In this document: positions 23,540 to 33,928 of the stretch, in pieces
Layout: every line of letters begins with the position of its first letter
How positions within the stretch are numbered: position 1 is the first letter of the stretch
DNA from: Trichobilharzia regenti
Lineage: Eukaryota > Platyhelminthes > Trematoda > Strigeidida > Schistosomatidae
DNA length: 64,000 nucleotides
NCBI GenBank assembly: GCA_944472135.2
Contig: OX235270.1
Coordinates: forward strand, 147,699,632 to 147,763,631
Direction: 5' to 3'
Notes under the pieces: generated by a model
Told to the model about the DNA's origin: nothing
What the model saw: only the letters and a program-made list of their open reading frames with translations
Databases searched by the model: none
Program-made: the position numbers and the translations under genes

Positions 23540-24160
23540 TGACTTATTACAGATTTAAAACAATCAGTTTCCTTTATGAATTTAGACAAAGTAAAAAGAA
23601 GACGTAATTTGTCTGAGTCGTGTTGCAATGTATTTGCGCAACACATTTCGAACAATCTGATCACACACGGACTTGTCATAGGAATATATACGTATGAAAT
23701 CAATAAAGAGTTAAGAGGTAAGAAAATAGACTACTTAGGTCAAGTTAAAAGGACATATTGAAGGTCAGAATAACAGTGAAGATCACTAAGCCAAATAGGA
23801 GAGGTAATAGTACATCTGCCAGGGTATCAAAACAAAGTTTAGCAAAGAAGGTTTAGTGTGATGACGAATTGTTTTTGAACGCATAAAAATGTTCTAAACT
23901 TCCTGATTGCTTCCACAAACTTTAGGATACTCCCTCCCCCGAACACGTTTTATAGACAGGTTTAAAAGATCTGTTAACGTCAATTTTATGTCCTGTCTCT
24001 ATAATATGTTTCGCAATAGAGGAGCTAGGTTTCCTGTTATCACCATTAATGGGTTCTGAAGATTCCATTTGTTTCTGGAGCCATTTAGGAATATGCTCTG
24101 AAGCTAGTTCTTACCTGCAGAGATCGATAAGTTCTCCCCATGTCAAATAGTATTTTATAT
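23540..24160 (-). mobile_element. Penelope-like element family C, endonuclease end and 3' UTR
   Basis: Minus-strand translation of 23850-24115 gives SIAKHIIETGHKIDVNRSF, the C-terminal part of a Penelope GIY-YIG domain, then a shifted stretch with CSGEGVS. The part at about 23576-23720 is a 3' UTR block that recurs near 35150-35290 (ACACATTTCGAA, TCTGATCACACACG). The reverse transcriptase is absent. Confidence 0.55.
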
Positions 24161-24408
24161 TTTATCTACAAGACTATATGCTGATATTATGAATATTATT
24201 ATTATTATTTATGAGTTGAAATGACGTATTAATAATTTTTCACAATTCTCAGCTGAATAGGATTTTGCATTCAGGCTACTAATTATGGGGATTTTTCTTT
24301 ATGCTGTATAACGTAGGCTGTCGATCAAATAATGTTTTAGAAAATAATCCCGACATTTTGTTGTAAATTTGGCAAACTGTTAAATACTACCTAAGTGATA
24401 ATTAAACA

Positions 24409-24625
24409 GTGCGTCAGTGGCACAGCTCACCAATTACACTTCATGTGGTTCGGTGTTCGATCCCCAGCCTCCGACTCACTCATTTACCTCGTTCTAAGCC
24501 TGTAAGTAGTAAGAATGACAAAGAGGGAAGGTTGGGTATGAATATATGCCAGCAACCCGATTCCGTAAAAAAAAGATTGCCACTGCTACTGGAACTCCGA
24601 AGCTTTCTAGCTTGAAGCTCCCTTT
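24409..24625 (+). mobile_element. SINE, family A' (RTE tail)
   Basis: The head GTGCGTCAGTGGCACAGCTC, B box GGTGTTCGATCCCC, the body AAAGAGGGAAGGTTGGG and the end CTAGCTTGAAGCTCCC follow the family order. The tail runs into a T stretch that joins it to an opposite copy on its right. Confidence 0.65.
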
Positions 24626-24639
24626 TTTTTGAAAATTTT

Positions 24640-24833
24640 TTTTATTCTTTTGGGTTCCAAGTGGAACATATGGTTTCAAGTTAGAGCTTTAAAGTTTCGG
24701 TAGCAACTTTCCCTCTTTACCGGGCTTCCAACCGTCTAAGCGAAGTAAAGAGGAGTGCGTCGGTGGCCGGGGATCGAACCCCAGATCATTGGCTTGGTCG
24801 CCCAGTGTTCTACACCACTGCACCGCCAACGCC
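24640..24833 (-). mobile_element. SINE, family A', opposite orientation
   Basis: On the minus strand the element starts GGCGTTGGCGGTGCAGTGG, has GGGGTTCGATCCCC, a body with GTAAAGAGGGAAAG and the tail CATATGTTCCACTTGGAACC. It forms a tail-to-tail pair with the copy at 24409-24625. Confidence 0.65.
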
Positions 24834-25548
24834 AGCTGTACATTGAGAGTAGATTATAAGCGAAAATTACGTGATTATGAAAGGTTTATGTTAAAACTCA
24901 GTCAAACCAGTCAGTATTGTCTGGCTTCAATTATACGTGTATAGATGAAACTGAAGCTGAGATATTTAGTTACATAGGGCAATTCTCCCCGAAATGACAC
25001 CTACAGGAATCATGCATCGTCTTACTAATGTCCATAAGTCTTTGGTGATGCAAATCATTAGATCCTGAAAATAAATACACTTTGCACTTTTTTACAATAG
25101 CTCAAATCTACTACCCTTAAAGATTACACAAAAATACTGAAGGATCTCAGGTTGTTTTTGTTTTTACATCTCCAATACTATTGAGTGTATTACGTGTACT
25201 TGTGAGAAATTCAATTTTAATGTCACTGTTTTCTTCTTTAAACTTTGGCGCCGTCAGATTACGAAAAAGCAGTAGCTCTTTATTAATCCAATTATCTTGT
25301 GCCAATTCTCCACCATTACTTCCTTCTAGTGCTTAGATAGCACAGTTATTTATGGCGAAAATGTTTACATTGTACCTTTGTTTTACTGAGTCATCATCAT
25401 ATATATTACATGGTGATGTAACTATTCGTTACTTATTTATTTTCATGTAGTGTTACGCAATCCGCGTGGTTTAATCGCCAATGAAATCTTGAAGTAGATC
25501 GATGTATTACTTCTTATGTCTTCGTTATACTGTTATCTTTTTCTCGAC

Positions 25549-25581
<33 letters not shown>

Positions 25582-26689
25582 TGCGTTATATTGTAGAGTA
25601 TACTTAATGACTGGCTGATTTTCAACACAGAACTTTACCCAATAGCCATTGGTTCTTAGCATCCTGAAGAATCCACGCAAGCAGTTGATACCTCCTTAAG
25701 TGCCTGACCTAAACTAACTGCAATAAACTTTATGGACTAATACATGGTTTTAGTTTAGTCACCCCTGATTCTTATCCACCCCAACCGTATGTCAGCTGAC
25801 ATTTCCCATCGAAGAAGGTGATGGCTAACGGTGTTCTAGCCATCTCAATCGATGTCACTTCGTTACCTATCTTTCCACGCCGAGCCTCAGCATAGCTACC
25901 CACATTATATATCACTTAACCTGACTGACAGAATGCAGAGTAGTATACTCAGTGAATATATGTAGTTATAATATTGGAGATTGGACAGTTACACTGGTTA
26001 CTAATCCACAGTACACCTTACTTTCTTTCCCCATATGCTGACGAGAAATTATTGTCAAGGGTGTAACAGGTCGCGTACCTAGACAGCACGTTAAATGACT
26101 TACATTTGTTACATTAGGGATGAATTGTGGTAGCTACACTAGTTGTTAACAGAATCAGTAAAGTGGTTGGTTTTAGCTGTGTGCCGAAAAATCTCATAAA
26201 ACTTGACTACAGACAAATTCAAGCTCTTTAACTCATATATATATAGTATTAATGGCTGCTTCAGTTCATCTCATCACTGGGATTGACGTTGAATTTTTCG
26301 CAATGTTATGACTTTAAAAGTGTCTCAAACAGTCATGTTTTTATTATTTCTAAATAACAAAGTGGAATAGTTATGTTTGCTACGTGTGTCTGTTTTCCTG
26401 TAGTCTGTGTAGCCACAATCTGGATTTGATGTATTTTCTTTATTTATGTGTGTATTAATTTTTATGTTGAGTGTGTTGGAGCACTTACAAATCAATATGA
26501 ATCATTTGATTTACATATGCTGTCTACTTACTATTATTATTATGAATTTTGTTACTAGACTCCATTGTTGTTTGATGTCTGAATAGACTCTTTTTCTGTC
26601 GTTATATTTACTTATATAATGCAGACATTATATGACCGGTTCATCATCTTCAATGAAGGATATTCATATCTCTCTCTCGCTCTCTGAAG
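24834..26689. other. intron 3 sequence, mostly unassigned
   Basis: A TA run lies at 25553-25580. The stretch 25605-25930 contains GCCATCTCAATCGATGTCAC and similar strings that may belong to an old RTE piece, but no translation supports it. Nothing else was recognised. Confidence 0.4.
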
Positions 26690-27320
26690 TGGTTCAGTCT
26701 GTTGACTGACCACTTCACTAATTTGTCAAGTTGCATCAACCCTCACGCACTGACTGATTTCTGACGAAATCTCACCACTCATGGAAAAGGCTCCTCTGGC
26801 CTTCGCCAACCTACATCCTCTCTCGCCTAGATATCCATGATATCCGGCTATCGAAGAAAGCACGTGTGTACTGACTAGAATTTCGTTCTCTCCTTCTTTG
26901 TGCCTGTGAGACACGGCCATTGAAAATCGATATAAGGATATGAGGAGAAGAGAAGAGAAGGGAAGAGGCTGGTTAGGTGTTGTCGACCATAGGTGTGTGA
27001 GTTCTATCTCCCGTCTTAAGTGGTATAATATGCTGAGTTATTCTGATGTTAGGCGTAGAGTGTTAGGTAAGGAGGGGAAGTCGATCGATCAGCCTGCGAA
27101 GCTGCATCGACCGAGTTGGTTGCATGTTCTACGCCTATAATACCGATTCACCATCCCTCTCTCTCTCTCGACGACCAATGTTAGCTGACCTAGGATTAAG
27201 TTGGGAGAGATTGAATTTCAGGTGGTCAGAAGAATCTACGGCGTCAATCTATGAAATCTCTGACTGGCGTGTTTAGACAAGTAGGGGATGAATACTATCT
27301 GACTGCAGTCCTTGGATTTC
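26690..27320 (+). mobile_element. RTE-type retrotransposon fragment (second subfamily)
   Basis: Translation, with shifts, gives VDHFTNLSSCINP, then LRSLLLC.CET-like residues, VDHRCVSSISRLKW, SDVRRRVLGKEGKSIDQPAK and LHRPSWLHVLRL, and later a QSMKSLT string. This is the C-terminal region after the reverse-transcriptase palm in an RTE subfamily (pattern FDHRCLRSIARIxW, VRRRVLGKDGKSVDE, LHRLRWLGHVLRM). No catalytic core is present. The same subfamily is seen at 10.9 and 38.2 kb. Confidence 0.65.
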
Positions 27321-27999
27321 TCCCAACCAATATTTGCAGCCAGTTGTTTTCGCATAACTCAAAATCGTCGATAACCACGCTGATGTATTCACTCCTACAT
27401 TGTGTAAACACTCACTAATCTTTATACTATCCTTCCTAGTTAACTTGTCCATCTGCATTCATCCTAGCTAGTTTCTCTTGTGAACACGTTGAGCAGAAAT
27501 CTTCGTGTGTTCGTCGTGAGACTCGCCTCTGTGAAATGTGAAGCTTCATCTATTGAGCTTGACAGGAAACGTGTTTTGCATGCCAATTCATTGCCTCCTT
27601 CGACAATAAATGTCACCAGGTATTTGATTAGTTTGGAAAAAAATTGAGGATTGATCAAATCAAAACCCGGAACCTATCCATGAAGTCTTCCACCACGTAG
27701 GGTTGTGTAGACAGCTTGATGGGGTTCTTCCAGATGCTAACTAACATGTGTTACCCTTTTGCTGATGTCTGAAACTGTTCACTATGGAAGGCGTACATTT
27801 GAATCACAGTTGAATTTGAATAATAAATTGTTTGTCATCAGAAGAATAATCTCTTATGAAAAAACTTATCTATCCACTGTACACAGCTTGAAAGGCTGAA
27901 TACATACTGATGTGGTTACATGGAATATTCTGTAACACAACAGCTAACTAGTTTTATCAGTTTCGTCTATCTTCTAATCAAAACCCACCTCAACCTTTT
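27321..27999. other. intron 3 sequence, nothing recognised
   Basis: No motif or repeat assignment possible. Confidence 0.4.
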
Positions 28000-28172
28000 T
28001 CTTGCCTCCAGTGGATTCCACTGCTAGCCACCATCCACCAATTGTGTACAAATCAAATCCCCAGACATCGTCGAAGCATCTGCACAAGAAGCCGACATGT
28101 CAACCTGAGACCGAACACTTCGGTCCAATCAATCGACGGGAAAATCAAAAATTCAATTCAATAAATGGTTCA
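28000..28172 (+). mobile_element. Sm-alpha-like SINE, 3' portion
   Basis: Starts in the stem I return of the hammerhead (TGGATTCCACTGCTAGCC), continues ACCATCCACCAATTG, then a block GACATCGTCGAAGCATCTGC ... AACACTTCGGTCCAATC and ends AAAATTCAATTCAATA. The last block of about 100 bp is nearly identical to 40672-40770. The tRNA-like head and ribozyme core are missing. Confidence 0.65.
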
Positions 28173-28185
28173 AGTATTGGTTTTG

Positions 28186-28330
28186 TAAGGATTTTGATTG
28201 ATTGAAGGATTTCACGATGAGCTGACATCACTTAGAGAACCATTGGAAAACCAGCACTGGAGTACTGGATAGCTGTTTCGTCCTAGTTTGCGTGACATTT
28301 TAAAGCCCACATTATAACGCCTATTTGTTC
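28186..28330 (-). mobile_element. hammerhead SINE family B, partial, left arm of an inverted pair
   Basis: Minus strand: CAAACTAGGACGAAACAGC, ATCCAGTACTCC, GTGCTGGTTTTCCAATGGTT, then TGATGTCAGCTCATCG. The ribozyme 3' half is present (GGAC-GAAAC), the CTGATGA half is replaced. It is the mirror of 28545-28665. Confidence 0.6.
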
Positions 28331-28430
28331 TCTTCGTCAACATTAATGTTGGCTGTCGAGTTGGAGGACAGATACTCACCGATGAAGTTGGTTAGTCATC
28401 GTGCTATATTGTGAATTGGCAGAAGTTAGA

Positions 28431-28665
28431 ATTCACGGGCTGGCCATTGGATCGGGTCCCAGTAGCTTTATGGTCTACGAGCTCGCTAGCCTTATAACCA
28501 AAATGTCCTGGGTTCTAACCTCGGTGGGTGCATACCGATAAGAAGTCCCAAACACTAGGACAAGAGAAACAGCTGTCCAGTACTTCGGTGCTGGTTTTCC
28601 AATGGTTCTCTAACTGATGTCAGTCAGCTCATGATGAAATCTTTCAATCAATCAATCAAACAAAT
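28431..28665 (+). mobile_element. hammerhead SINE family B
   Basis: Complete order of parts: AGTTAGAATTCACGGGCTGG start, tRNA-like CCCAGTAGCTTTATGGTC (A box region) and GTCCTGGGTTCTAACC (decayed B box), ribozyme region, CTGGTTTTCCAATGGTTCTC tail and a TCAATCAATC end. It forms an inverted pair with 28186-28330. Confidence 0.7.
28531..28585 (+). ncRNA. decayed hammerhead ribozyme motif
   Basis: Layout: CCGATAAGA (core, expected CTGATGA), GTCCCAAACACTAGGAC (stem II, intact), then AAGAGAAAC where CGAAAC is expected, AGCTGTC and the stem I return CAGTAC. Two core lesions predict no cleavage. Confidence 0.5.
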
Positions 28666-28846
28666 GATTCCCCGAATTCCAACAAAATTAGTTGATGACA
28701 CTTTTCATATCATGTATAGGTTACAATGGGGAATAGTTAAAAGTGATTTCAGAATTATAAAACTTTTTATTGAGAAATGAACAAAAAGATATCGTTTTAT
28801 TGATTGATTTGTTTGTTGACTTATTATTATTATTATTATATTACAG

Positions 28847-29040
28847 TTATACCATTGATGATTCTGATGGTTGACTTTGTGGGAAGAAAAATTACCATGG
28901 CTATATGGAATGGACTTATATCTATCCTTTTCATGCTACTCTATCTGTGTATGCCTAAATTAGCCATGACAGCTTTGTTGTTTGTGTTGCGTGCACTCTC
29001 TGCCGGTTTATTCAGTCTTTCATATGTTTATACTACTGAG
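28847..29040 (+). CDS. SVOP-like MFS transporter, helices 8-10
   Basis: The exon follows a TTATATTACAG acceptor and ends exactly at the GAG codon before GTAAGT, moving from phase 1 to phase 0. It encodes about 64 residues: the rest of helix 8 (IIPLMILMV), the MFS cytoplasmic motif DFVGRK (the DxxGRK signature repeated in the second half of these transporters), helix 9 (hydrophobic, SILFMLLYLC), and helix 10 with the LRALSAGLFSLSYVYTTE stretch. In SVOP the corresponding end reads AYVYTPE. Reading on into the intron is open for only about 25 more codons, so the donor call rests on the GTAAGT match and on the clean join to the next exon. Confidence 0.9.
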
Positions 29041-29224
29041 GTAAGTGTAGATGTGTTTGTTAAATATTATATATACACCTATACGAAGAAAATTTGTGCG
29101 TTGAAATTTCTGTAGCAATTTGGTTAAGTTTTAAAGGAAACGAGAAGACAGGAATATCCTGGACTGACGTGAAGAACCTAGAAGACCTGGATTTCGCGCG
29201 TGGATGATTTATGTTTGATGTCAC

Positions 29225-30072
29225 ACAAACAAAATCGAAGATTTACAAGCAAAAACCGACAAACTGGTCGAAGAAGCAGCCGGTGAAGACAATACTCCAG
29301 GTGAACACAGACAAGACATCCAACGCCAATCACCATCAACGGGAGGGATTCGAAAGAGGTTACTTCATTCACTCACTTATCTAAGGAGCATTTTCTTAAC
29401 TACAGCCAGTCGGATCAGACAACGATGTCAAATCGAGCGAAAATCGAGTGGGGGCGAAAAACACATTCATCAACCCGAAACCAATCTGGAGATCTTCGTC
29501 ACCCACTCAGCCAGCATCAACAACAAAATTCCGTCGGTCGGATTTTCAATACAAACAACGTCAAGTCAGTCAGTTCTTCTATATGGATCAGAAACTTGGC
29601 GAGTGGGTCACAAAGAATATTTCCAACAGCCTGTTGCATGCAGACGTTCATCAACAACTAACTGTGTTCGCTGGCTCTATACTGAAGATGAGATGGTTGG
29701 GCCGGAAAGAATCACCAACAAGAAACTTTAACTGGGAACAAACAAAGCAAGAACCAATCGCCAACCAACAAATATGCAGGAGAAAGTAGATTGAGATGGA
29801 TCGGACACTCGCTGAGGAGGCCGCCGTTGGGTGACATCTCGGGCGCGTCAGGCCATTTGTCGAGTGGAACCAGGCCGAAATGGAAGCGGCGTATGGGTTA
29901 TCAGTGCAAGGGTGACATGGAGGAGATCGTGTGAAGAGTTGAGGAGTTGAAAGAGTATGGACTGGCATGGATTCCGGTGAAAAGTACAGCAGAAAGAAGA
30001 CAGAAGCAATTGGAGACGTGCAGTTGAAGCCCTATGTTCCACTAGGAACTCAAGGGAACAATAATAATAATT
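29225..30072 (+). mobile_element. SR2-type RTE retrotransposon, 3' end (copy 3)
   Basis: Follows copy 2 (19680-20575) nearly base for base from AAATCGAAGA to the end, including SSIWIRNLASGSQR, ADVHQQLTVF and the TTGAAGCCCTATGTTCC tail with AAT repeat, except for a deletion of about 50 bp near 29,315. It lies in sense orientation in intron 4, starting about 185 bp after exon end 29040. Frameshifts break the frame. Confidence 0.82.
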
Positions 30073-30372
30073 TGAACAAAATTAATATTTTTGCTGAATA
30101 CTAGTAAGTGTTAGTCACCTGTAAATCACTAAAAGGCACAAATGATATCTCCCAGTTAGTTAGTGTGATCCACTCACTGTTTGATGTGTGTACCTTCATT
30201 TCTGAATGGATATCAGTTTCTATCACGAATAGCGAAAATTGTTTCAAGTCGAAATTCACAATTCGAAGCCTTTTAGTCTTTGCTGGCTGATTCTTATGCA
30301 GTGGAGAGTTTGGAAATTGTTTAAATTTCGGTTTTTTTGTATTGTGTTACCTTGCTTTCTTTTCTGAACAAG

Positions 30373-30450
30373 GTTTATCCTACCCAAGTTCGCTGGTTAT
30401 CCTCTTATATCATCATACAGCGGAAACACATGTATTTGTTTAAACTTTTG
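30373..30450 (+). pseudogene. possible relic of a duplicated SVOP-like exon
   Basis: A pyrimidine tract and AAG acceptor precede GTTTATCCTACCCAAGTTCG, which translates to VYPTQVR. The true exon at 32289 begins VYPTTVR after a similar tract and in the same phase. The similarity ends after about seven codons, and the frame then runs WLSSYIIIQRK to a stop at 30528. Chance is possible because the match is short; the shared acceptor context and phase argue for a partial duplication. Usage would give a truncated transporter without helices 11 and 12. Confidence 0.35.
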
Positions 30451-30654
30451 CTCCTAGCAACGATTATATGTGGAATGAAATTTTCAGCATTTTTATATTG
30501 CAACAAATTTTTATCCTTCTACATATAAAATAAAAAGAAACCATTGCGTCGCTGATAATCGTCCTAATTGCGTTCGAGTAGTGGATCATGCAACAGACCA
30601 TCTGTTGTCCTGGGTGATAGTCTAGGGAAGATCTGAACATTTGCGCATGAATTA

Positions 30655-31455
30655 CGTCTTTATGCATGGCACAAAATCAAAGATTTGCTAGGGAAAATCA
30701 ATAGGTTGGAGTGAAAGACAGTTAGAAGGGGGCTTCCGGTGAACATAGGGAAGGCAGAGATGATGAAGATGCCCGACTATCAAGAAAAGTACACTGATCA
30801 CTATAAGTGAGAAACCTTTTCTTTCACTCATGTCGTCAGAATTGTCCGAAGTACAGGTGGCACAGAGATGATAAGAAAATGTGCAATATGTAGCCAAGAT
30901 TGAGAAAAGCAAGAAAACTGTTCATTGCCGTGAAATCAGTTTTGGCATCAACAGCCACTGCATGGTATATAAGCAAAAAAATCTGAATTTTCAACACCTC
31001 AATGTCAAATCAGTCAGAGTTTCTTTTAATGCTTCAGAGACTTGACAAAAGGCATTTCCAATAGACTCTACAGACTTTCATCAATAGCTGCATACGTTTT
31101 ATGTTGAAAATCAGATGGTCGGAAGGGATTGGTGACTAAGAAGTCTGAAAACGAACCATGCTAGAATCCTCATACCCATTAATTATGCAGCAAAAAATGC
31201 TAATGGATTGCGCATACACTGAAAAGACGGTTGATTGACATCACACACACACACACACACACTAGACCCTTGAGTAGGGGCACCTGAATAGGAAACAAGG
31301 TATTGCGTGTCTGGAGATGATATTGAGGAGTTAGTGTGAGAAAGAAATGAGTGCGCTTATGAGCAGTCATCGAGTTAGCTAAACAAACAAAAAAGACCGC
31401 AGAGAATATAACGAAATGACAGTGAACTGAATAATAACAACAATAATAATAATGG
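30655..31455 (+). mobile_element. decayed RTE-type retrotransposon, 3' part
   Basis: Contains a thumb-like stretch (AHKIKDLLGKINRLE, LPVNIGKAEMMKMPD), TFSFTHVVRIVRSTGGTE, SEFSTPQCQISQS, then WIAHTLKRRLIDI and a 3' end with AATAATAATAATGG at 31441-31456. A CA microsatellite (31241-31261) has grown inside it. Many stops. Confidence 0.6.
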
Positions 31456-31724
31456 TAATAATAGACAATCTGTGGATCATAGTAACTAATTCAAGTGTAG
31501 TTATGTGTTGTATGTCTTCACGCTTTGTTGTCTGCTACCATCCACTATGATAACTCTCCTCAGATTTATAGGTAGCGTGAAAAGTGATGTTGCGTTGTTT
31601 TGAAAGATGCTCAACTAAATGTTGTGCTATCTGACAACATATCTGTTTGATCAAAAGAAAAGCAGAAAGGGTTATTGGAAACAGTATGTTTCAGAGGAGA
31701 TGGTACGTTGGTAGTCCAAAGTTT

Positions 31725-31850
31725 AAGTAGCTCCTGTGGTTCGGTGTTGGGATGCTAACTAATTATGCAGGTGGTCCGGATTCGATTCCTGGGCAATGCA
31801 CTCACCCCTCAACCACTGCTAACCCGTAGTAACCCCGTAAAGGCGTAATG
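31725..31850 (+). mobile_element. possible tRNA-like SINE head
   Basis: GCTCCTGTGGTTCGGTGTTG and GGTCCGGATTCGATTCCTGG fit A-box and B-box regions of an RNA polymerase III unit. The rest, CCCCGTAAAGGCG, resembles the body of family A'. No tail was recognised. Confidence 0.4.
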
Positions 31851-31859
31851 TTAAACAGC

Positions 31860-32200
31860 AATATCACCATTCGTCCTGTTCTCTGAAGTCCTCTTCAGCT
31901 GACACCAGGATTGCTCATGATCTCTCGTCTCCTCCTAACAAATCTATGTCTTCCTCTGACTCCGAATTCGTCGTTTTCTGTTCGGCTTCCATTCGAGCTA
32001 GTACCTGGCCATCGATGTCATTAGATGGTCTCCTCAGTTTATGTGCAATCCATCTCCATTTTAATCTATCTATCTAAATTTTGTTCTCTATGTATGCTGA
32101 GTGAAGATTTCCGGACTGATTACGAAGCGATGAAGGTTTGCCTTGCCTTTTCGATTCCCATTTTAACGTCCTCATCCGTGCCGCCTGTAGTTATTTATGT
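31860..32200 (-). mobile_element. decayed RTE-type fragment
   Basis: On the minus strand the order is ADEDVKMGIEKARQTF, SKSGNLHSAY-like residues and KWRWIAHKLRRP, ending in CAGAGAACAGGACG, as in the C-terminal part of the other RTE copies. It ends about 90 bp upstream of the exon at 32289. Confidence 0.6.
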
Positions 32201-32288
32201 CGCCATAAATTTACATTTAATTAAAACAACCTATCCAGTCTACATGTGGGCATTATGCCTTACTCTTTCGTTTTGTCTTCTGTCTAAG

Positions 32289-32495
32289 GTTTATCCAACA
32301 ACTGTTCGAGCAGTAGCTGTCGGCACCTTTAGTTCAATTGCTAGACTAGGTGCTATGGTCACACCTTATGTAGCTCAAGTAATGATGCCGGAAGTGTCAC
32401 AGATTGGCGCCTTGTGCTTGTATGCTTCTATAACTGCATTAGTCGCATTGCTGTCAATTTTCCTGCCAATAGAAACAAAAGGACGTCAGCTACCG
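32289..32495 (+). CDS. SVOP-like MFS transporter, helices 11-12
   Basis: The exon starts at GTTTATCC after a good pyrimidine tract and AAG acceptor, and ends at CTACCG before a weaker GTTTGT donor; both ends are phase 0. Its 69 residues open with VYPTTVRAVAVG, matching the SVOP VYPTxxRALGxG segment, then SSIARLGAMVTPYVAQVMM (helix 11), a short loop, and helix 12 ending in FLPIETKGR. The last motif is the PxETKGR signature that closes helix 12 in this family. A decayed minus-strand RTE fragment ends roughly 90 bp upstream. Retention of intron 5 would add about 20 mostly hydrophobic residues and then a stop, so splicing to the small terminal exon is favoured. Confidence 0.9.
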
Positions 32496-32791
32496 GTTTG
32501 TTATCCCCTTTTTTTGTTTTGCTACTTACTTATTTTTTATGACATTCAATAGGTGAATTCTGTCATGAACACTGTTCACTTAATGCAGCCAATGAATTAT
32601 TCATTAATTCACCTTATAATTAATTTATGGTTTATCAGTAGTAAATATTCCCCCATTCAAGGATGTTTCGCTAGTGAAAACTAGATGCGTACTGGACGAA
32701 TGTATCGTTTTACAATTTTCCTAAAGGAGATCTATTTTGAATCATAAAGACACCAGTATCCGACACTGGTTGGTAGGATTCGAAGACGGTA

Positions 32792-32996
32792 TTTTTTTAT
32801 TTATTTATTTATTTTTTTGATTTACAGCTTGATTTCACACTGTATTTTTGGTACAAGTATGGAATTTTCAGCATGGATATCGGTAGCCCAAATTTTGCAG
32901 GCCGACCAAAGATATCAGGTGTGCGTCGGCGTGGGCTCGAACCCCGGACCATGTGCATGGTCGGCGAGAGTCCTAACCACTGTGCCACCGACGCAC
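32792..32996 (-). mobile_element. SINE, family A (CR1-type LINE tail)
   Basis: Minus strand: GTGCGTCGGTGGCACAGTGG, TTAGGACTCTCGCCGACCAT, CCGGGGTTCGAGCCC, GCCGACGCACACCTGATATC, then GCTGAAAATTCCATACTTGT, CCAAAAATACAGTG and a TAAA-repeat tail. The tRNA-like head is closed by a GTGCGTC / GACGCAC acceptor-type stem. The tail is that of the CR1-type LINE at 12.8-16.7 kb. No target-site duplication is visible. Confidence 0.85.
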
Positions 32997-33639
32997 AGTG
33001 CCTCTGGCACCAGTATCCAGGTCACAGATTTCTATACAAATGACATATACACACTGAAATTGTAGCTGTAAGAAAAAAATATTTTAGAGTTTTGCTGGAG
33101 AAGATGAGAAGATTTGTAGTTGATACTGACCATACGCTTAACTATCTATGACAGTTAAAGTACCCAACTAATTTGAATGAACAATATCGGCCCATAAACT
33201 GAATTCATCATTCCGAAAGGTAGAAACAACCATATGCAGAAGTTATAAATGTATAAATCTCAACGTATTTGAAATAAATAATTCCAGTGCTACGTTCGAC
33301 AAAAACTGATCTGATCTCATTCACCGAAATATCATTTTTATATATGTATACTATTCACTTGACGTCCAACTACTGTGGAACTATTCGGTTAAATCGTGAT
33401 CAGAATGTTTGTATACAAGTAGAAGGAACCAGTTGGGAAGACGGGTGGGGGTGGAGAAAGTTTCTAAACAAAACGAGACAAGGATGAACAGTTAGTAAAC
33501 TAAAGAAAAGATAAAGTGATTCTTAATCATTAAGAAGTAGGTATCCAGGGCATACAAAAAATTGATTTGAGGCCTAACACAGCCCGTTCATCAAAGAGGC
33601 GTCTGACTTTGTCGCATTAGCTAGTAATATGCCTGATAA
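32997..33639. other. intron 5 sequence, nothing recognised
   Basis: No coding motif or repeat assignment. Confidence 0.4.
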
Positions 33640-33750
33640 ACAGATGATAAGGTTGGGCGTCAGACTAGCAATGTTACCATTGCCACACCTCAAGCAAGCT
33701 TGAATCCCCGTGTTCCACTTGGAAGGCGAGCGAGTTAAATAATAATAATA
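33640..33750 (+). mobile_element. SINE family A', 3' fragment
   Basis: AAGGTTGGGCGTCAGACTAGC, a decayed middle, and GTGTTCCACTTGGAAGG followed by AATAATAATA. Head missing. Confidence 0.5.
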
Positions 33751-33871
33751 TCAAATAAATACTATTCACTTGGATAGTATCTTTTTTGGCTTGTGGAGAT
33801 CATTTACATTTTTACTTAGATGTTTAATATATTAATAAATATTTTCGTTTCCTTCTTGCTGCACACTTCAG

Positions 33872-33928
33872 AGTTCCACTGTTTCAGTTACATCAGAGGA
33901 GACTCCATCTCTTCAAGTCGCTAAATAA
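33872..33928 (+). CDS. SVOP-like MFS transporter, C-terminal exon
   Basis: This small exon gives the final 18 residues and a TAA stop. It follows a strong acceptor (TTCCTTCTTGCTGCACACTTCAG). The peptide (SSTVSVTSEETPSLQVAK) is polar and rich in serine and threonine, fitting a cytoplasmic tail after helix 12. Such tails are poorly conserved, so the call depends on phase agreement with the preceding exon, the acceptor quality, and the polyadenylation signals some 280-310 bp downstream. If a different terminal exon is used, only these residues would change. No promoter or start codon for this gene is in the window. Confidence 0.65.
   Translation, partial: SSTVSVTSEETPSLQVAK

Noticed and set aside
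32496..32552. Alternative C-terminus by retention of intron 5
   Set aside because: It is open for about 20 codons, but the spliced exon at 33872 has a strong acceptor, correct phase and nearby poly(A) signals.
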